Shown here in pieces: positions 1 to 7,469 of a stretch of 11,677 nt of DNA; positions within the stretch are counted from its first letter, which is position 1, and each line of letters opens with the position of its first letter. This DNA is from Candidatus Electrothrix marina (GTDB lineage: Bacteria > Desulfobacterota > Desulfobulbia > Desulfobulbales > Desulfobulbaceae). The stretch is taken from the NCBI GenBank assembly GCA_004028495.1, contig MTKS01000012.1, forward strand, positions 1 to 11,677, given 5' to 3'. The notes beneath the pieces were generated by a model. The model did no database searches, was not told the DNA's origin, and worked only from the letters and a program-made list of their open reading frames with translations. Made by a program: the position numbers and the translations under genes.

Positions 1-1036
1 CATTGCGCCAGGAACTGTGCAGGTGCTCGGGAGGCTGAAAATGGCGGATGCCGGCCTGATGCGCCAGCCGACTGATCCGGAGAGAACCGGAGGTGGCAAT
101 GGTTTCCAGCTGCGGACGGCAGCGGAAATCATACCAGGCAAGAAGCGGTTCAAGATGACCATTCCCGAGCAGGTCGGGCAGAACAGCCCGGATACCGGGT
201 TGACGTTGAGCAAGGAGCCAATCCAGGCTTTCCGGCTGCACATCAGGCTGGTCACAGGCCATGACCAGCCAGGAAATCGTACGCTGCCAGCGCATGACCG
301 ACAGGATTCCGGCAAGAGGCCCGGCCAGTCCGGGCGCATCAGGAATGCGGGGCAGGGCGGCCAGTGACACCGGAATTTCTCCTGAACCGGAAAGGACAAC
401 TTGATCCACCTTGGGGGCCAGAGTCTCCACCGCATGTTCAAGCCAGGTTTTGTTTTTTTCCCGAATAAGATGCTTGGGCCTGCCCATCCGAGTGCTCCTA
501 CCGCCGATTAGCACACATCCCCAGACGGGCGTCTGTTCCCATCTGGTCGTGACCAGCGATTGGACAAGTGCGAAAAGGCGGTCAACTGTGGCCTGCTCTC
601 TGGTCAGGGTCGCAATGACCTGACCTTTATTTTCAAGCGGCACATCACGTTGACCTTCCGGGCCGGAAAGCCAGATCTTCGGTATTGCCGTTGTCGCATG
701 GCCCTCCACTAAAACAATATCATAGGAAGAACAGAGCGTAACCAGAAAGGCGATCAGGTCTCCCTGTTGATGGTGCCGGATAAAATGCTGTTCCCCCAGC
801 AGGGCGACATCAGCACCGACGGAAAAAAAACGATCACTGTCCTTGCCCGGCGCATCAATCCGTACCTTATGGGCACCGTCTTTAACCACAGCGACGCGCA
901 GGCCTCTGGAGCGTAAGCGGGGAATTAATGCTTCGATCAGGGTGGTTTTACCTGCCCCGCTGTATCCGCAGATCCCCAGGACAGGGTAGGAAGCCAATGG
1001 ATGTGACAGGCTATGTGAATCCTTTTCTTTTCTCAT
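1..1036 (-). CDS. mobBA: MobB-MobA fusion, molybdopterin-guanine dinucleotide synthesis (C-terminus cut by window edge)
   Basis: A continuous minus-strand reading frame opens at the ATG at 1036-1034 and stays open for 345 codons to the window edge, so the C-terminus is missing. Residues about 18-160 resemble MobB, a P-loop GTPase-like adaptor, with Walker A GYSGAGKTT at 24-32. Residues about 172-345 resemble the MobA guanylyltransferase: the nucleotide-binding signature LIGGRSTRMGRPK is at 177-189, GPLAGIL at 239-245, and the probable metal-binding Asp in ACDQP is D262. By family knowledge MobA joins GMP from GTP to Mo-molybdopterin to make MGD, the cofactor of formate dehydrogenases and related enzymes, and MobB assists. 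MobA is normally about 190-200 residues, so only some 20 are probably missing. The start lies 2 nt after the mqnD stop with no strong Shine-Dalgarno, suggesting translational coupling. The domain assignment is firm; a native fusion is seen directly. Confidence 0.88.
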   Translation of the reverse strand, partial: MRKEKDSHSLSHPLASYPVLGICGYSGAGKTTLIEALIPRLRSRGLRVAVVKDGAHKVRIDAPGKDSDRFFSVGADVALLGEQHFIRHHQQGDLIAFLVTLCSSYDIVLVEGHATTAIPKIWLSGPEGQRDVPLENKGQVIATLTREQATVDRLFALVQSLVTTRWEQTPVWGCVLIGGRSTRMGRPKHLIREKNKTWLEHAVETLAPKVDQVVLSGSGEIPVSLAALPRIPDAPGLAGPLAGILSVMRWQRTISWLVMACDQPDVQPESLDWLLAQRQPGIRAVLPDLLGNGHLEPLLAWYDFRCRPQLETIATSGSLRISRLAHQAGIRHFQPPEHLHSSWRN

Positions 1037-1038
1037 GG

Positions 1039-1890
1039 TTACGATCCGATTCCGGGGGCACGAAGTCCGGTATCACCGTTAAAAATACCGGCATTTTTTC
1101 CTCGGCGTAAAAGTTCTTGCACGGCAGCTCGCCCCGCATCGGTAAGGTCTACAGAAAAATTATTAACATAGAGTTTGATGTGGTTGGAAATCACCTGATC
1201 ATCCAGCTCCTGAGCATGTTGTTTTATATAGGCGGCGCAGGCTTCCGGATGTGCGCAGGCCCAGCCGAGACTGGATGCTATGACCTCTTCAGTCTCTTTG
1301 ATAGCTTGCTGCCCGAGATTTTTACGGGCGGCGATACAGCCCAGGGGAATAAGCAGGCCGGTTTCCTTTTCCCACCACTCGCCCAGATCCTGTACGCAGA
1401 CAAGACCGTAATTCTGAAAGGTGAAACGGCTTTCATGGATAATCACCCCGGCATCTGCCCTACCCTCTTTGACGGCATCCATGACGGCATCAAAGGGCAT
1501 TATGATGGTCTCGCTGTGCTCAGGAAGAAACAGCTGAAGGAGGAGAGCGGCGGTTGTATATTGGCCTGGGATGGCGATTTTCCAGGACGAGGGGGCCGCC
1601 TTCTGCTCAGGGCGTGTAATCAGGAGGGGACCGCAGCCCCGCCCCAGAGCCGCGCCCGCATTGAGCATGGTGTAGCTGTCCTGCACATGACCCAGGGCAT
1701 GAAAGGATAATTTGGTCACATCAAGCGTTGTGTGCATGGCCCATGTATTGAGGGTTTCCACGTCTTCAAGCAGCGGCGGGGCAAAATGAATATGCCGGAG
1801 AGGGATTTTTCCGTGCATGAGGGCATAAAAAATAAAGGTGTCATTGGGGCATGGTGAGTAGCCTATGGTAAGCGTAAGCCGGGGGGGCAT
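1039..1890 (-). CDS. mqnD: 1,4-dihydroxy-6-naphthoate synthase (futalosine menaquinone pathway)
   Basis: MqnD converts cyclic dehypoxanthine futalosine to 1,4-dihydroxy-6-naphthoate, the naphthoquinone precursor of menaquinone in the futalosine route; it is cytosolic with a periplasmic-binding-protein-like fold. The N-terminal signature GYSPCPNDTFIF (residues 10-21 from the chosen start) is characteristic of the family. Further family-like segments are TKLSFHALG, GPLLITRP and a TGLLIPLGCIAARKNL stretch. I chose the ATG at 1890, giving 283 residues, the usual family length. An upstream in-frame GTG at 1983 would add 31 residues (charged and polar, unlike the family) and has its AGGAAG sequence directly abutting the start, which is too close for a ribosome site. 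Neither start has an ideal Shine-Dalgarno, so the start is less certain than the function. The gene is followed 2 nt later by mobBA on the same strand, implying a shared transcript. Confidence 0.9.
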   Translation of the reverse strand: MPPRLTLTIGYSPCPNDTFIFYALMHGKIPLRHIHFAPPLLEDVETLNTWAMHTTLDVTKLSFHALGHVQDSYTMLNAGAALGRGCGPLLITRPEQKAAPSSWKIAIPGQYTTAALLLQLFLPEHSETIIMPFDAVMDAVKEGRADAGVIIHESRFTFQNYGLVCVQDLGEWWEKETGLLIPLGCIAARKNLGQQAIKETEEVIASSLGWACAHPEACAAYIKQHAQELDDQVISNHIKLYVNNFSVDLTDAGRAAVQELLRRGKNAGIFNGDTGLRAPGIGS

Positions 1891-1989
1891 ATAGAATGTC
1901 TCAGTGAAATGTCTCTGTGAATGTTCCGCTGGAATGTTTTTTGCGTACTGCCTGTTTTCTTCCCGCTCCGGCGTCTCCTTCACCTTCCT

Positions 1990-2001
1990 GTTAACGTTAA
2001 C
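1990..2001. promoter_or_regulatory. perfect 12-bp palindrome, possible operator upstream of mqnD
   Basis: GTTAACGTTAAC is its own reverse complement and is also a tandem duplicate of GTTAAC. It lies just downstream of the predicted mqnD transcription start, where a bound repressor would block transcription. The regulator is unknown and the assignment is inference from position and symmetry. Confidence 0.3.
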
Positions 2002-2014
2002 TCTAACTTAATAG

Positions 2015-2042
2015 AGTATCCTTAATCCATCATTGCTGTCAA
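2015..2042 (-). promoter_or_regulatory. candidate sigma-70 promoter for mqnD-mobBA
   Basis: On the minus strand a perfect -35 hexamer TTGACA (2042-2037) is followed after 16 bases by GATACT (2020-2015), which matches the -10 consensus at 4 of 6 positions. Transcription would start near 2008, just upstream of the palindrome at 1990-2001. This is a sequence match only. Confidence 0.4.
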
Positions 2043-2155
2043 GCCTTGTGACAGGCGGCGTTGCCGACGATGTGCAGATCACTTGGCGCGGAGGCTGACG
2101 GGGTCGACTCTTTTCCACCTTTTTACGCTCCAACCGCGATTCTGCACTTTTTTTC

Positions 2156-2194
2156 TTGTCATGGGTTGTTATTTTTGTGTATGGTGGCTATTCT
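2156..2194 (+). promoter_or_regulatory. candidate promoter(s) for the yceD-rpmF-plsX-fabH operon
   Basis: Two overlapping sigma-70-like pairs are visible: TTGTCA (2156-2161) with TATGGT (2180-2185) at 18-base spacing, and TTGTTA (2166-2171) with TATTCT (2189-2194) at 17-base spacing. Each -10 matches 4 of 6. They lie 50-80 bases upstream of the yceD ATG. The rest of the 1891-2240 gap shows no gene or RNA that I recognise. Confidence 0.35.
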
Positions 2195-2240
2195 TGCAAA
2201 AACTTCGTGTTCGTAAACAGACAGTCTGCCGGACAGCAAA

Positions 2241-2761
2241 ATGAAAGTTCAATTTACAGATATTTCTACAGCGGGCAATCGTTATATTATTACGGACGAT
2301 ACTTGGCTTACGCAGACGGATCTCCGAAAAAACGCTCCGGTTCATGCGGAGTTGACGCTCACGCGAAAAAACGAGCAACGAGTTGAAGTACGGGGGAATC
2401 TGAATGCCGGACTGCTGCTCGTCTGTGATCGCTGCCTTGCCGACTTCAATTTTCCTGCGCAGCCGCCTTTCATTATATATTGGATGGAGCAAGCGAAGAG
2501 AGCGGTCATATAAAAGAGCTGGAATGCACACGGGCCCATCTGGATATCATTCAGGTGGATGAGCCGGTGGTTGATATTCCTGATCTTCTTCGCCAGCAAC
2601 TCTACTTGGTGCTGCCGGAAAAAAAGATATGCTCTCAGAATTGCAAAGGGCTGTGTGCACAGTGCGGAACAAATTTGAACACCGGAGAATGCTCCTGTGC
2701 CGACGAGACGGGCAATTCGCCTTTTGCGGTACTGGCTTCGCTAAAAAAAACGGAAATATAA
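2241..2761 (+). pseudogene. yceD: YceD/DUF177 family protein, interrupted by an apparent -1 frameshift
   Basis: YceD (DUF177) proteins are linked to large-subunit rRNA accumulation and are very often encoded just upstream of rpmF, as here. The reading frame is split. The first piece (ATG 2241 to TAA 2513) holds the N-terminal half, including the VRGNLNAGLLLVCDRCLADF segment. The second piece is in the -1 frame (openable at TTG 2480, stop 2761) and holds the family's C-terminal Cys-rich motif: CSQNC, GLCAQCG, LN and ECSC. Reading in the second frame from about 2468 gives FHYILDGASEE, which continues naturally from PAQ in the first frame, so one base seems to be missing around 2460-2468. Restored, the protein would be about 173 residues, normal for the family. 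No classical slippery heptamer is present, so a real mutation or a sequence error is more likely than programmed frameshifting. Confidence 0.75.
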
Positions 2762-2821
2762 AATAACTCAATGCACTACCCGCCCCAAGGGGTGGAGTAT
2801 CAAACTATCAGGAGAAAGGTT

Positions 2822-3010
2822 ATGGCATTACCTAAGAGACGACATTCACACTCACGAACCCGCAAACGCAGAGCGCATGATTTCTTAACCGGTCCCAGCG
2901 TGGGCCGCTGCCCGGAATGCGGTGAGCCGAAAATGCCGCATCAGTTATGTTCCGGTTGCGGAACATATAAAGGAAAAACCTTTTATCAGTTCGGAGACGA
3001 ACTGGATTAG
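2822..3010 (+). CDS. rpmF: 50S ribosomal protein L32
   Basis: This 62-residue basic protein begins MALPKRRHSHSRTRKRRAHD, the hallmark of bacterial L32, a structural protein of the large ribosomal subunit. Four cysteines form a zinc-ribbon pattern: CPEC (GRCPECGEPK) and, ten residues on, CSGC (LCSGCGTYKG), so this is the zinc-binding C+ form. The ATG at 2822 is chosen because GGAGAAAGG lies at 2811-2819 and the family starts at this MA(L/V)PK motif; an upstream in-frame ATG at 2771 would add 17 unrelated residues. The gene follows yceD by 60 bases and precedes plsX by 14, the common yceD-rpmF-plsX arrangement coupling ribosome and lipid synthesis genes. Confidence 0.95.
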   Translation: MALPKRRHSHSRTRKRRAHDFLTGPSVGRCPECGEPKMPHQLCSGCGTYKGKTFYQFGDELD

Positions 3011-3024
3011 GCTTAGGCTGACCT

Positions 3025-4035
3025 GTGAAGATAGCCCTTGATGCCATGGGCGGAGATCAGGGCCCCGAACTCCTGATTGACGGAGCACTCCTCGCTCTCA
3101 GGAGAAACAAGGAGCTTTCGATAATCCTGCTCGGGCCTGAAAACCTGCTGAAAGAACGGATTGCGCAATGCGCCGATTCCGGCAATGTCGCCGGACGACT
3201 GCTTGTTGAGCATGCTCCGGAGACAGTCACTATGGAAGAGTCCCCTGTGGAGGCCAATCCGCAAAAAAAGGACTCAACCATAATGCGCGGCTTTGACCTT
3301 GTGAAGAACGGGCAGGCGGATGCCATGGTGTCGGCGGGTCATTCCGGGGCGACCATGGCGGCTGCTATACGTAAACTCGGGCGGTTGGAAGGGGTTTCTC
3401 GTCCGGGTATTGCCAGTCTGTTCCCGACGCGCAAGACTCCTGTCATGCTGATGGATATCGGGGCCAATGTGGACTGCCGTCCTCAGCATCTCTTCCAGTT
3501 CGCGGTCATGGCGTCCTCCTGTTATGCCCTTTTGCAGAATAAAAAAAATCCTCGTGTCGGGCTGCTCAGTATCGGTTCCGAGCCGGGGAAAGGAAACGCC
3601 TTGATCAAGGAAACCCATGAGCTGCTCAGGCAGAGTAATCTTAATTTTGTCGGCAATGTGGAAGGTCGCGATGTGTACGGCGGTGAACTTGATGTCGTGG
3701 TCTGTGACGGCTTTGTCGGCAATATCTCCCTCAAAATCAGTGAGGGGCTCGCTGAAGCGGCCATGCATATGCTGAAAGATGAAATCATGAAATCTCTCCA
3801 GGCGAAAATAGGCTATCTCCTTATCCGTAAAGCCTTTGCGGCATTTCGTAAACGGGTGGATTATGCCGAATACGGCGGTGCGCCTTTATTAGGGATCAAC
3901 GGGATCGGTATTATCTGCCACGGTTCATCGTCATCCGTGGCTATCTGTAACGCCATAGGCGAGGCTGCCAAGTTGGTGGAAAACAAAGTGAACGATTCCA
4001 TTGTCCAATCATTGCGTCAGTATACCACCGCGTAG
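3025..4035 (+). CDS. plsX: phosphate acyltransferase PlsX
   Basis: PlsX converts acyl-ACP and phosphate to acyl-phosphate, the acyl donor for PlsY in making lysophosphatidic acid; it is a peripheral membrane enzyme. The protein starts MKIALDAMGGDQGPE, the family's invariant N-terminus, and carries other conserved stretches: MVSAGHSGA, LMDIGANVDCRP, GLLSIGSEPGKGN, DVVVCDGFVGNISLK and the C-terminal YGGAPLLGINGIGIICHGSS. At 336 residues it is full length. The start is GTG at 3025, fixed by the conserved MKIALDAMGGD; the ribosome site is weak, and the start is only 14 bases after rpmF, so coupling is likely. It lies immediately upstream of fabH, which supplies the same acyl-ACP pool. Confidence 0.96.
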   Translation: MKIALDAMGGDQGPELLIDGALLALRRNKELSIILLGPENLLKERIAQCADSGNVAGRLLVEHAPETVTMEESPVEANPQKKDSTIMRGFDLVKNGQADAMVSAGHSGATMAAAIRKLGRLEGVSRPGIASLFPTRKTPVMLMDIGANVDCRPQHLFQFAVMASSCYALLQNKKNPRVGLLSIGSEPGKGNALIKETHELLRQSNLNFVGNVEGRDVYGGELDVVVCDGFVGNISLKISEGLAEAAMHMLKDEIMKSLQAKIGYLLIRKAFAAFRKRVDYAEYGGAPLLGINGIGIICHGSSSSVAICNAIGEAAKLVENKVNDSIVQSLRQYTTA

Positions 4036-4054
4036 CTGTTAAGAGGAAAGATTT

Positions 4055-5029
4055 ATGCACCGTGCTGTTGTCCTTGGAACCGGTTCCTGTCTGCCTCGTC
4101 GGGTGCTGACAAATGATGACCTCGAACAGATGGTGGACACCTCGGATGAATGGATTACCGCTCGTACCGGTATCCGTACCCGACGTATCGCCGGTGACGG
4201 TGAACAAAATTACCAACTGGCGTCCCGGGCGGCGGAAAAAGCTTTAGAAGCAGCCGGAGTCCGTGCGGAAGAGATTGATCTGGTCGTTGTCGCCACCCTG
4301 ACCCCCCATATGATGATGCCCTCCTGTGCCTGCTTTGTCCAGGCTGAGATCGGGGCAAAAAACGCCTTTGCTTTTGATCTGAACGCCGCCTGCTCCGGTT
4401 TTCTCTACGGACTTGATATGGCGGGAAAATATATCGCTGCAAATCCGGACATGAAAGTCCTGCTGGTCGGATCGGAGACTCTTTCCGCGCGGATGAATTG
4501 GGAAGATCGCAATACCTGTATCCTGTTCGGTGACGGAGCCGGAGCCTGCGTGCTCACCGGTGCCGAACAACGCGGGATTGTGGACTGCAGCCTCTTTTCC
4601 GACGGCAGCCTCTGGAAGCTGCTCTATATGGACAGCCCGGCCAGTCGCAATCCGGATCTTCTCATCGAAGAACGCAACGGCTGTTTTATACAGATGACCG
4701 GACGTGATGTTTTTAAGCATGCTGTTCGCGCCATGGAAAACGCTGTTCTTGATCTGCTCAATCGTCAGCAGATTTCAATCAATGACATTTCTTTGATCAT
4801 TCCCCATCAGGCAAACATAAGAATTCTCAGCAAATTAACGGAACGACTCGGTGCCGACCAGGAAAAGGTATTCATAAACGTCGACAAATATGGTAATACT
4901 TCCGCAGCAAGCATTCCAATAGCCCTTGATGAAGCCAACAGGCAAAAACGCCTCAAGCAAGGAGATCTTGTACTGTTCTGCTCCTTCGGCGGTGGGTTTA
5001 CTTGGGGTTCCATGCTCATGCAATGGTAG
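4055..5029 (+). CDS. fabH: beta-ketoacyl-ACP synthase III
   Basis: FabH starts fatty acid synthesis by condensing a short acyl-CoA with malonyl-ACP. The 324-residue length is typical. The Cys-His-Asn catalytic triad is visible: C113 in NAACSGFLYGL, H251 in IIPHQANIRI and N281 in KYGNTSAASIP. The glycine-rich C-terminal motif is FCSFGGGFTWGS. The N-terminal motif DEWITARTGIRTRRIA at 31-46 is also diagnostic. The ATG at 4055 has an AGAGGA ribosome site at 4042-4047. It sits 19 bases after plsX. In textbook clusters fabD follows; here an acyl-CoA dehydrogenase follows instead, which leaves open whether the primer is acetyl-CoA or another acyl-CoA. Confidence 0.96.
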   Translation: MHRAVVLGTGSCLPRRVLTNDDLEQMVDTSDEWITARTGIRTRRIAGDGEQNYQLASRAAEKALEAAGVRAEEIDLVVVATLTPHMMMPSCACFVQAEIGAKNAFAFDLNAACSGFLYGLDMAGKYIAANPDMKVLLVGSETLSARMNWEDRNTCILFGDGAGACVLTGAEQRGIVDCSLFSDGSLWKLLYMDSPASRNPDLLIEERNGCFIQMTGRDVFKHAVRAMENAVLDLLNRQQISINDISLIIPHQANIRILSKLTERLGADQEKVFINVDKYGNTSAASIPIALDEANRQKRLKQGDLVLFCSFGGGFTWGSMLMQW

Positions 5030-5056
5030 CGTGGCGGGAGAAAAAAGGAGAAAAAG

Positions 5057-6205
5057 GTGGATTATTTTCTGACTGAAGAACAACAAATGATCAAGGATAC
5101 CGCCCGTGAGCTTTCGGAGGAAAAGATCATTCCCAAGCGGGCAGAGCTTGATGAAAAAAATGAATTTGCAGGAGCGATCCTTAAAGATATAGCTAAGGCG
5201 GATCTGTTTTCCATCTTTGTTCCGGAGGAGTATGGCGGTTTCGGCGGTGGCTGCTTTGAAACCGTTTTGGCCTTGGAGGAGCTGGCCCGAGGCTGTGTGG
5301 GGGTGGCGACCAGCTTTGCTGCCAACGGTTTGGGCCTCCTGCCTGTGGTGATTGCGGGCAGCAAGGAGATGAAAGAAAAGTATCTTCCCGCTCTTGCCGA
5401 GGGATCAAGCTGGGCCGCCTTCGGCTTAACCGAGGCCGGTGCCGGCTCGGACGCAGCCGGTATCAAAACGACAGCGGTGCTTGACGGTGATGAATGGGTA
5501 CTGAACGGCACTAAGCAGTGGATCACCAACGGCGGCGAAGCACAGATTTACACTATTCTCGCCCTGACCAATCCGGAAAAAGGCATTCGCGGAGCCTCGC
5601 TTTTTCTCGTTGAAGACGGAGACCCTGGTTTTACCTACGGAAAAAAAGAAGATAAGATGGGGATTCGGGCATCAGCCACCCGTGAGCTGATCATGAAAGA
5701 TTGCCGTATTCCCAAGGATCGTTTAATCGGGAAAAAGGGCACCGGGTTTATCACGGTTATGAAGACCTTGGATGTTTCGCGCCCCAGTATTGCCGCCCTT
5801 GCTGTCGGTCTGGGACAGGCTGCTCTTGATGAGGCAGTGGTCTATGCCAAGCAACGTGTCCAGTTCGATAAACCGATTATCAGCTTTCAGGCTGTGCAGC
5901 ATATGCTGGCTGATATGGCTATCCAGGTCGAGGCAGCCAGAAGTTTAGTCTATGGTACAGCCCGCCATATTGATGCTCATCCCAAGGATATGAGCAAGGG
6001 CTCGTCCATGTGTAAGGTTTTTGCCACGGATATGGCCATGAAGGTGACCACGGATGCCGTACAGGTCATGGGCGGCTACGGGTACATGAAGGAATATCCG
6101 GTGGAGAAGATGATGCGGGATGCTAAGATTCTTCAGATTTACGAGGGAACCAATCAGATTCAGCGTAATGTGATTGGGCAGGAACTCAACAAGGAATATG
6201 CGTAA
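5057..6205 (+). CDS. acyl-CoA dehydrogenase, butyryl-CoA dehydrogenase-like
   Basis: This is a 382-residue FAD-dependent acyl-CoA dehydrogenase, which interconverts acyl-CoA and trans-2-enoyl-CoA using ETF as electron partner. Family motifs seen are YGGFGGG, AFGLTEAGAGSDAAGI and TKQWITNGG (flavin and substrate region), RVQFDKPI, QVMGGYGYMKEYPVEKMMRD and, near the C-terminus, QIYEGTNQIQRNVI. The catalytic base would be E363, the position used by short-chain and butyryl-CoA dehydrogenases. The GTG start at 5057 is set by AAGGAG at 5045-5050, six bases upstream. The gene sits between fabH and etfB, so the direct partner is probably the ETF encoded next. Direction (oxidation or enoyl reduction) and chain length cannot be read from sequence; the butyryl-like assignment is by overall resemblance. 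Confidence 0.93.
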   Translation: MDYFLTEEQQMIKDTARELSEEKIIPKRAELDEKNEFAGAILKDIAKADLFSIFVPEEYGGFGGGCFETVLALEELARGCVGVATSFAANGLGLLPVVIAGSKEMKEKYLPALAEGSSWAAFGLTEAGAGSDAAGIKTTAVLDGDEWVLNGTKQWITNGGEAQIYTILALTNPEKGIRGASLFLVEDGDPGFTYGKKEDKMGIRASATRELIMKDCRIPKDRLIGKKGTGFITVMKTLDVSRPSIAALAVGLGQAALDEAVVYAKQRVQFDKPIISFQAVQHMLADMAIQVEAARSLVYGTARHIDAHPKDMSKGSSMCKVFATDMAMKVTTDAVQVMGGYGYMKEYPVEKMMRDAKILQIYEGTNQIQRNVIGQELNKEYA

Positions 6206-6213
6206 CATATTCA

Positions 6214-6232
6214 GGGCGACCGCCGGTCGCCC
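6214..6232. repeat. short GC-rich palindromic element between the dehydrogenase gene and etfB
   Basis: Perfect 8-bp arms GGGCGACC (6214-6221) and GGTCGCCC (6225-6232) enclose a 3-base loop, followed by CTACG. There is no T-tract, so it is unlikely to be an intrinsic terminator. It resembles the GGTCGCCCCTACG type of dispersed intergenic palindrome known in various bacterial genomes. In an mRNA it would form a strong hairpin that could stabilise or modulate the junction. Only one copy was noticed in this window. Confidence 0.55.
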
Positions 6233-6284
6233 CTACGTCCTTCACCGGAAAATTTTATTTTAATTAAGCTGCGCAAGAAATGAC

Positions 6285-7064
6285 ATGAATATCGTCGTCT
6301 GTATTAAACAGGTGCCTGATGCCAAGGATGTCCGGCTGGACCCTAAGACAAATACCATGTCCAGGGAGGGTGTGCAATCGATCATGAATCCCTTTGATCG
6401 CCATGCCTTGGAAGAGGGCGTCAGCTTAAAAGAACAAGTCGGCGGCAAGGTCACGGTGTTGTCTATGGGGCCGCCCCAGGCTGAAGAGGTTCTGCGGGAG
6501 GCCATTTCCTGCGGTGCCGATGAAGGAGTGCTGGTCTCTGATCGGGCTTTTGCCGGGGCTGATACCTGGGCGACCTCCTACACTCTTGCCAAGGCAGTCG
6601 AGACTGTTGGTAATGCGGATCTGATCCTTTGTGGAAAACAGGCCATTGACGGCGACACAGCTCAGGTTGGTCCTGGATTGGCATATCAGTTGAATTTACC
6701 CTATGTCACCTGTGTGCAGAAAACTCGCGAGGTGAGCGAGAGTGCCATTCAGGTAGAACGCATGATGGATGACGGCTATGATGTGGTGCAGCTTCCCCTT
6801 CCTGCCTTGCTCACTGTGGTGAAAGATATTAATGAGCCCCGAGTACCTTCTTTGAAAGGAAAGATGAAGGCGAAAAAGGCAGAGATCAAGGTTCTATCTG
6901 CTGCCGATATCGGAGCTGAGGCGGATTGCATCGGTCTTGCCGGTTCGCCCACCCAGGTTGCGAAGGTCTTTTCTCCTGAACCGCGTGGGGAACGTCGGAT
7001 GTTTTCAGGATCAGCTGAGGAGCAGGTTGAGCAGTTGGTGAAAGAAATCAGCGGGTATTTGTAA
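6285..7064 (+). CDS. etfB: electron transfer flavoprotein subunit beta
   Basis: EtfB pairs with EtfA to carry electrons between acyl-CoA dehydrogenases and other carriers. The 259-residue protein begins MNIVVCIKQVPDAKDVRLD, the classic EtfB N-terminus, and has MNPFDRHALEE and the nucleotide-binding stretch LILCGKQAIDGDTAQVGP. The DGDTAQVGP version differs from the DDDCNQTGQ of mitochondrial-type ETF and resembles NADH-linked and bifurcating ETFs, where the beta subunit binds a second FAD in place of AMP. The ATG at 6285 has only a weak ribosome site. It is 79 bases downstream of the dehydrogenase gene, across a palindromic hairpin. Its usual partner, etfA, is displaced 1.2 kb downstream by foreign-looking genes. 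Confidence 0.95.
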   Translation: MNIVVCIKQVPDAKDVRLDPKTNTMSREGVQSIMNPFDRHALEEGVSLKEQVGGKVTVLSMGPPQAEEVLREAISCGADEGVLVSDRAFAGADTWATSYTLAKAVETVGNADLILCGKQAIDGDTAQVGPGLAYQLNLPYVTCVQKTREVSESAIQVERMMDDGYDVVQLPLPALLTVVKDINEPRVPSLKGKMKAKKAEIKVLSAADIGAEADCIGLAGSPTQVAKVFSPEPRGERRMFSGSAEEQVEQLVKEISGYL

Positions 7065-7094
7065 TCGTAAGTTAACCAGTTAGGAGTATCTGTC

Positions 7095-7442
7095 ATGAAG
7101 ATTCGTGCAATCATTGTCTTATTCATTTTTTTCACCCTGAGTATTGCCGCTATCGGAGTTGCAGCAGAAATTTTGATTCCGCGAAGTGTTGCTGGAGACA
7201 AAGGCCGGTATTTTCTCTTGGAAAAAGAAAAAAATGGCAACATTGTTAAAGCACTTCATAAACGTATCGGTGTTGACAGCGTTGGATACACCAGAACAGA
7301 GACAAACTGTGCAACTATGCAAATGCGAGAGATAGGTTATAGCGAAGAATCTCCTGCGGCTATAAAAGGAAATCCTACAAAGTGGTTTGATCTTGTACCG
7401 GGTTCCAGTAAGAGTGACTTGGCAAATTTTGTCTGTAGATAG
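7095..7442 (+). CDS. small secreted protein of unknown function
   Basis: This 115-residue protein starts with a clear signal peptide: MKIR, a hydrophobic core through residue 22, and a VAA-E cleavage site after A24. The mature part of about 91 residues has two cysteines (C72 and C114), which could form a disulfide, and the segment TKWFDLVPGSS. That region faintly recalls small surface-adhesin-like periplasmic proteins, but I do not recognise the family with confidence. The ATG at 7095 has a good TAGGAG site at 7081-7086. It sits between etfB and an etfA remnant, in visibly AT-richer DNA than its neighbours, and nothing about it suggests a role in lipid or electron-transfer metabolism. It may have arrived with, or before, the adjacent toxin-antitoxin insertion. 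Confidence 0.7.
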   Translation: MKIRAIIVLFIFFTLSIAAIGVAAEILIPRSVAGDKGRYFLLEKEKNGNIVKALHKRIGVDSVGYTRTETNCATMQMREIGYSEESPAAIKGNPTKWFDLVPGSSKSDLANFVCR

Positions 7443-7469
7443 TTAATAATTTATTCTATCAGTAAAAAT

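Noticed and set aside
17..1110. Plus-strand open frames at 17-367, 411-623 and 928-1110
   Set aside because: They lie opposite the mobBA frame, which carries clear Walker A and MobA motifs through the whole interval.
1117..1710. 197-codon open frame on the plus strand
   Set aside because: It is antisense to the well-supported mqnD and has no family-like motifs.
1891..1983. 31-residue N-terminal extension of mqnD from GTG 1983
   Set aside because: It exceeds the usual family length and its purine-rich sequence abuts the start, so the ATG at 1890 is preferred; not fully excluded.
2460..2513. Programmed -1 frameshifting in yceD
   Set aside because: No X XXY YYZ slippery heptamer is in frame, and YceD is not known to use recoding.
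2773..2800. GC hairpin (CCGCCCC/GGGGTGG) before rpmF as a terminator
   Set aside because: No T-tract follows, and a terminator between yceD and rpmF is not expected; at most a leader hairpin.
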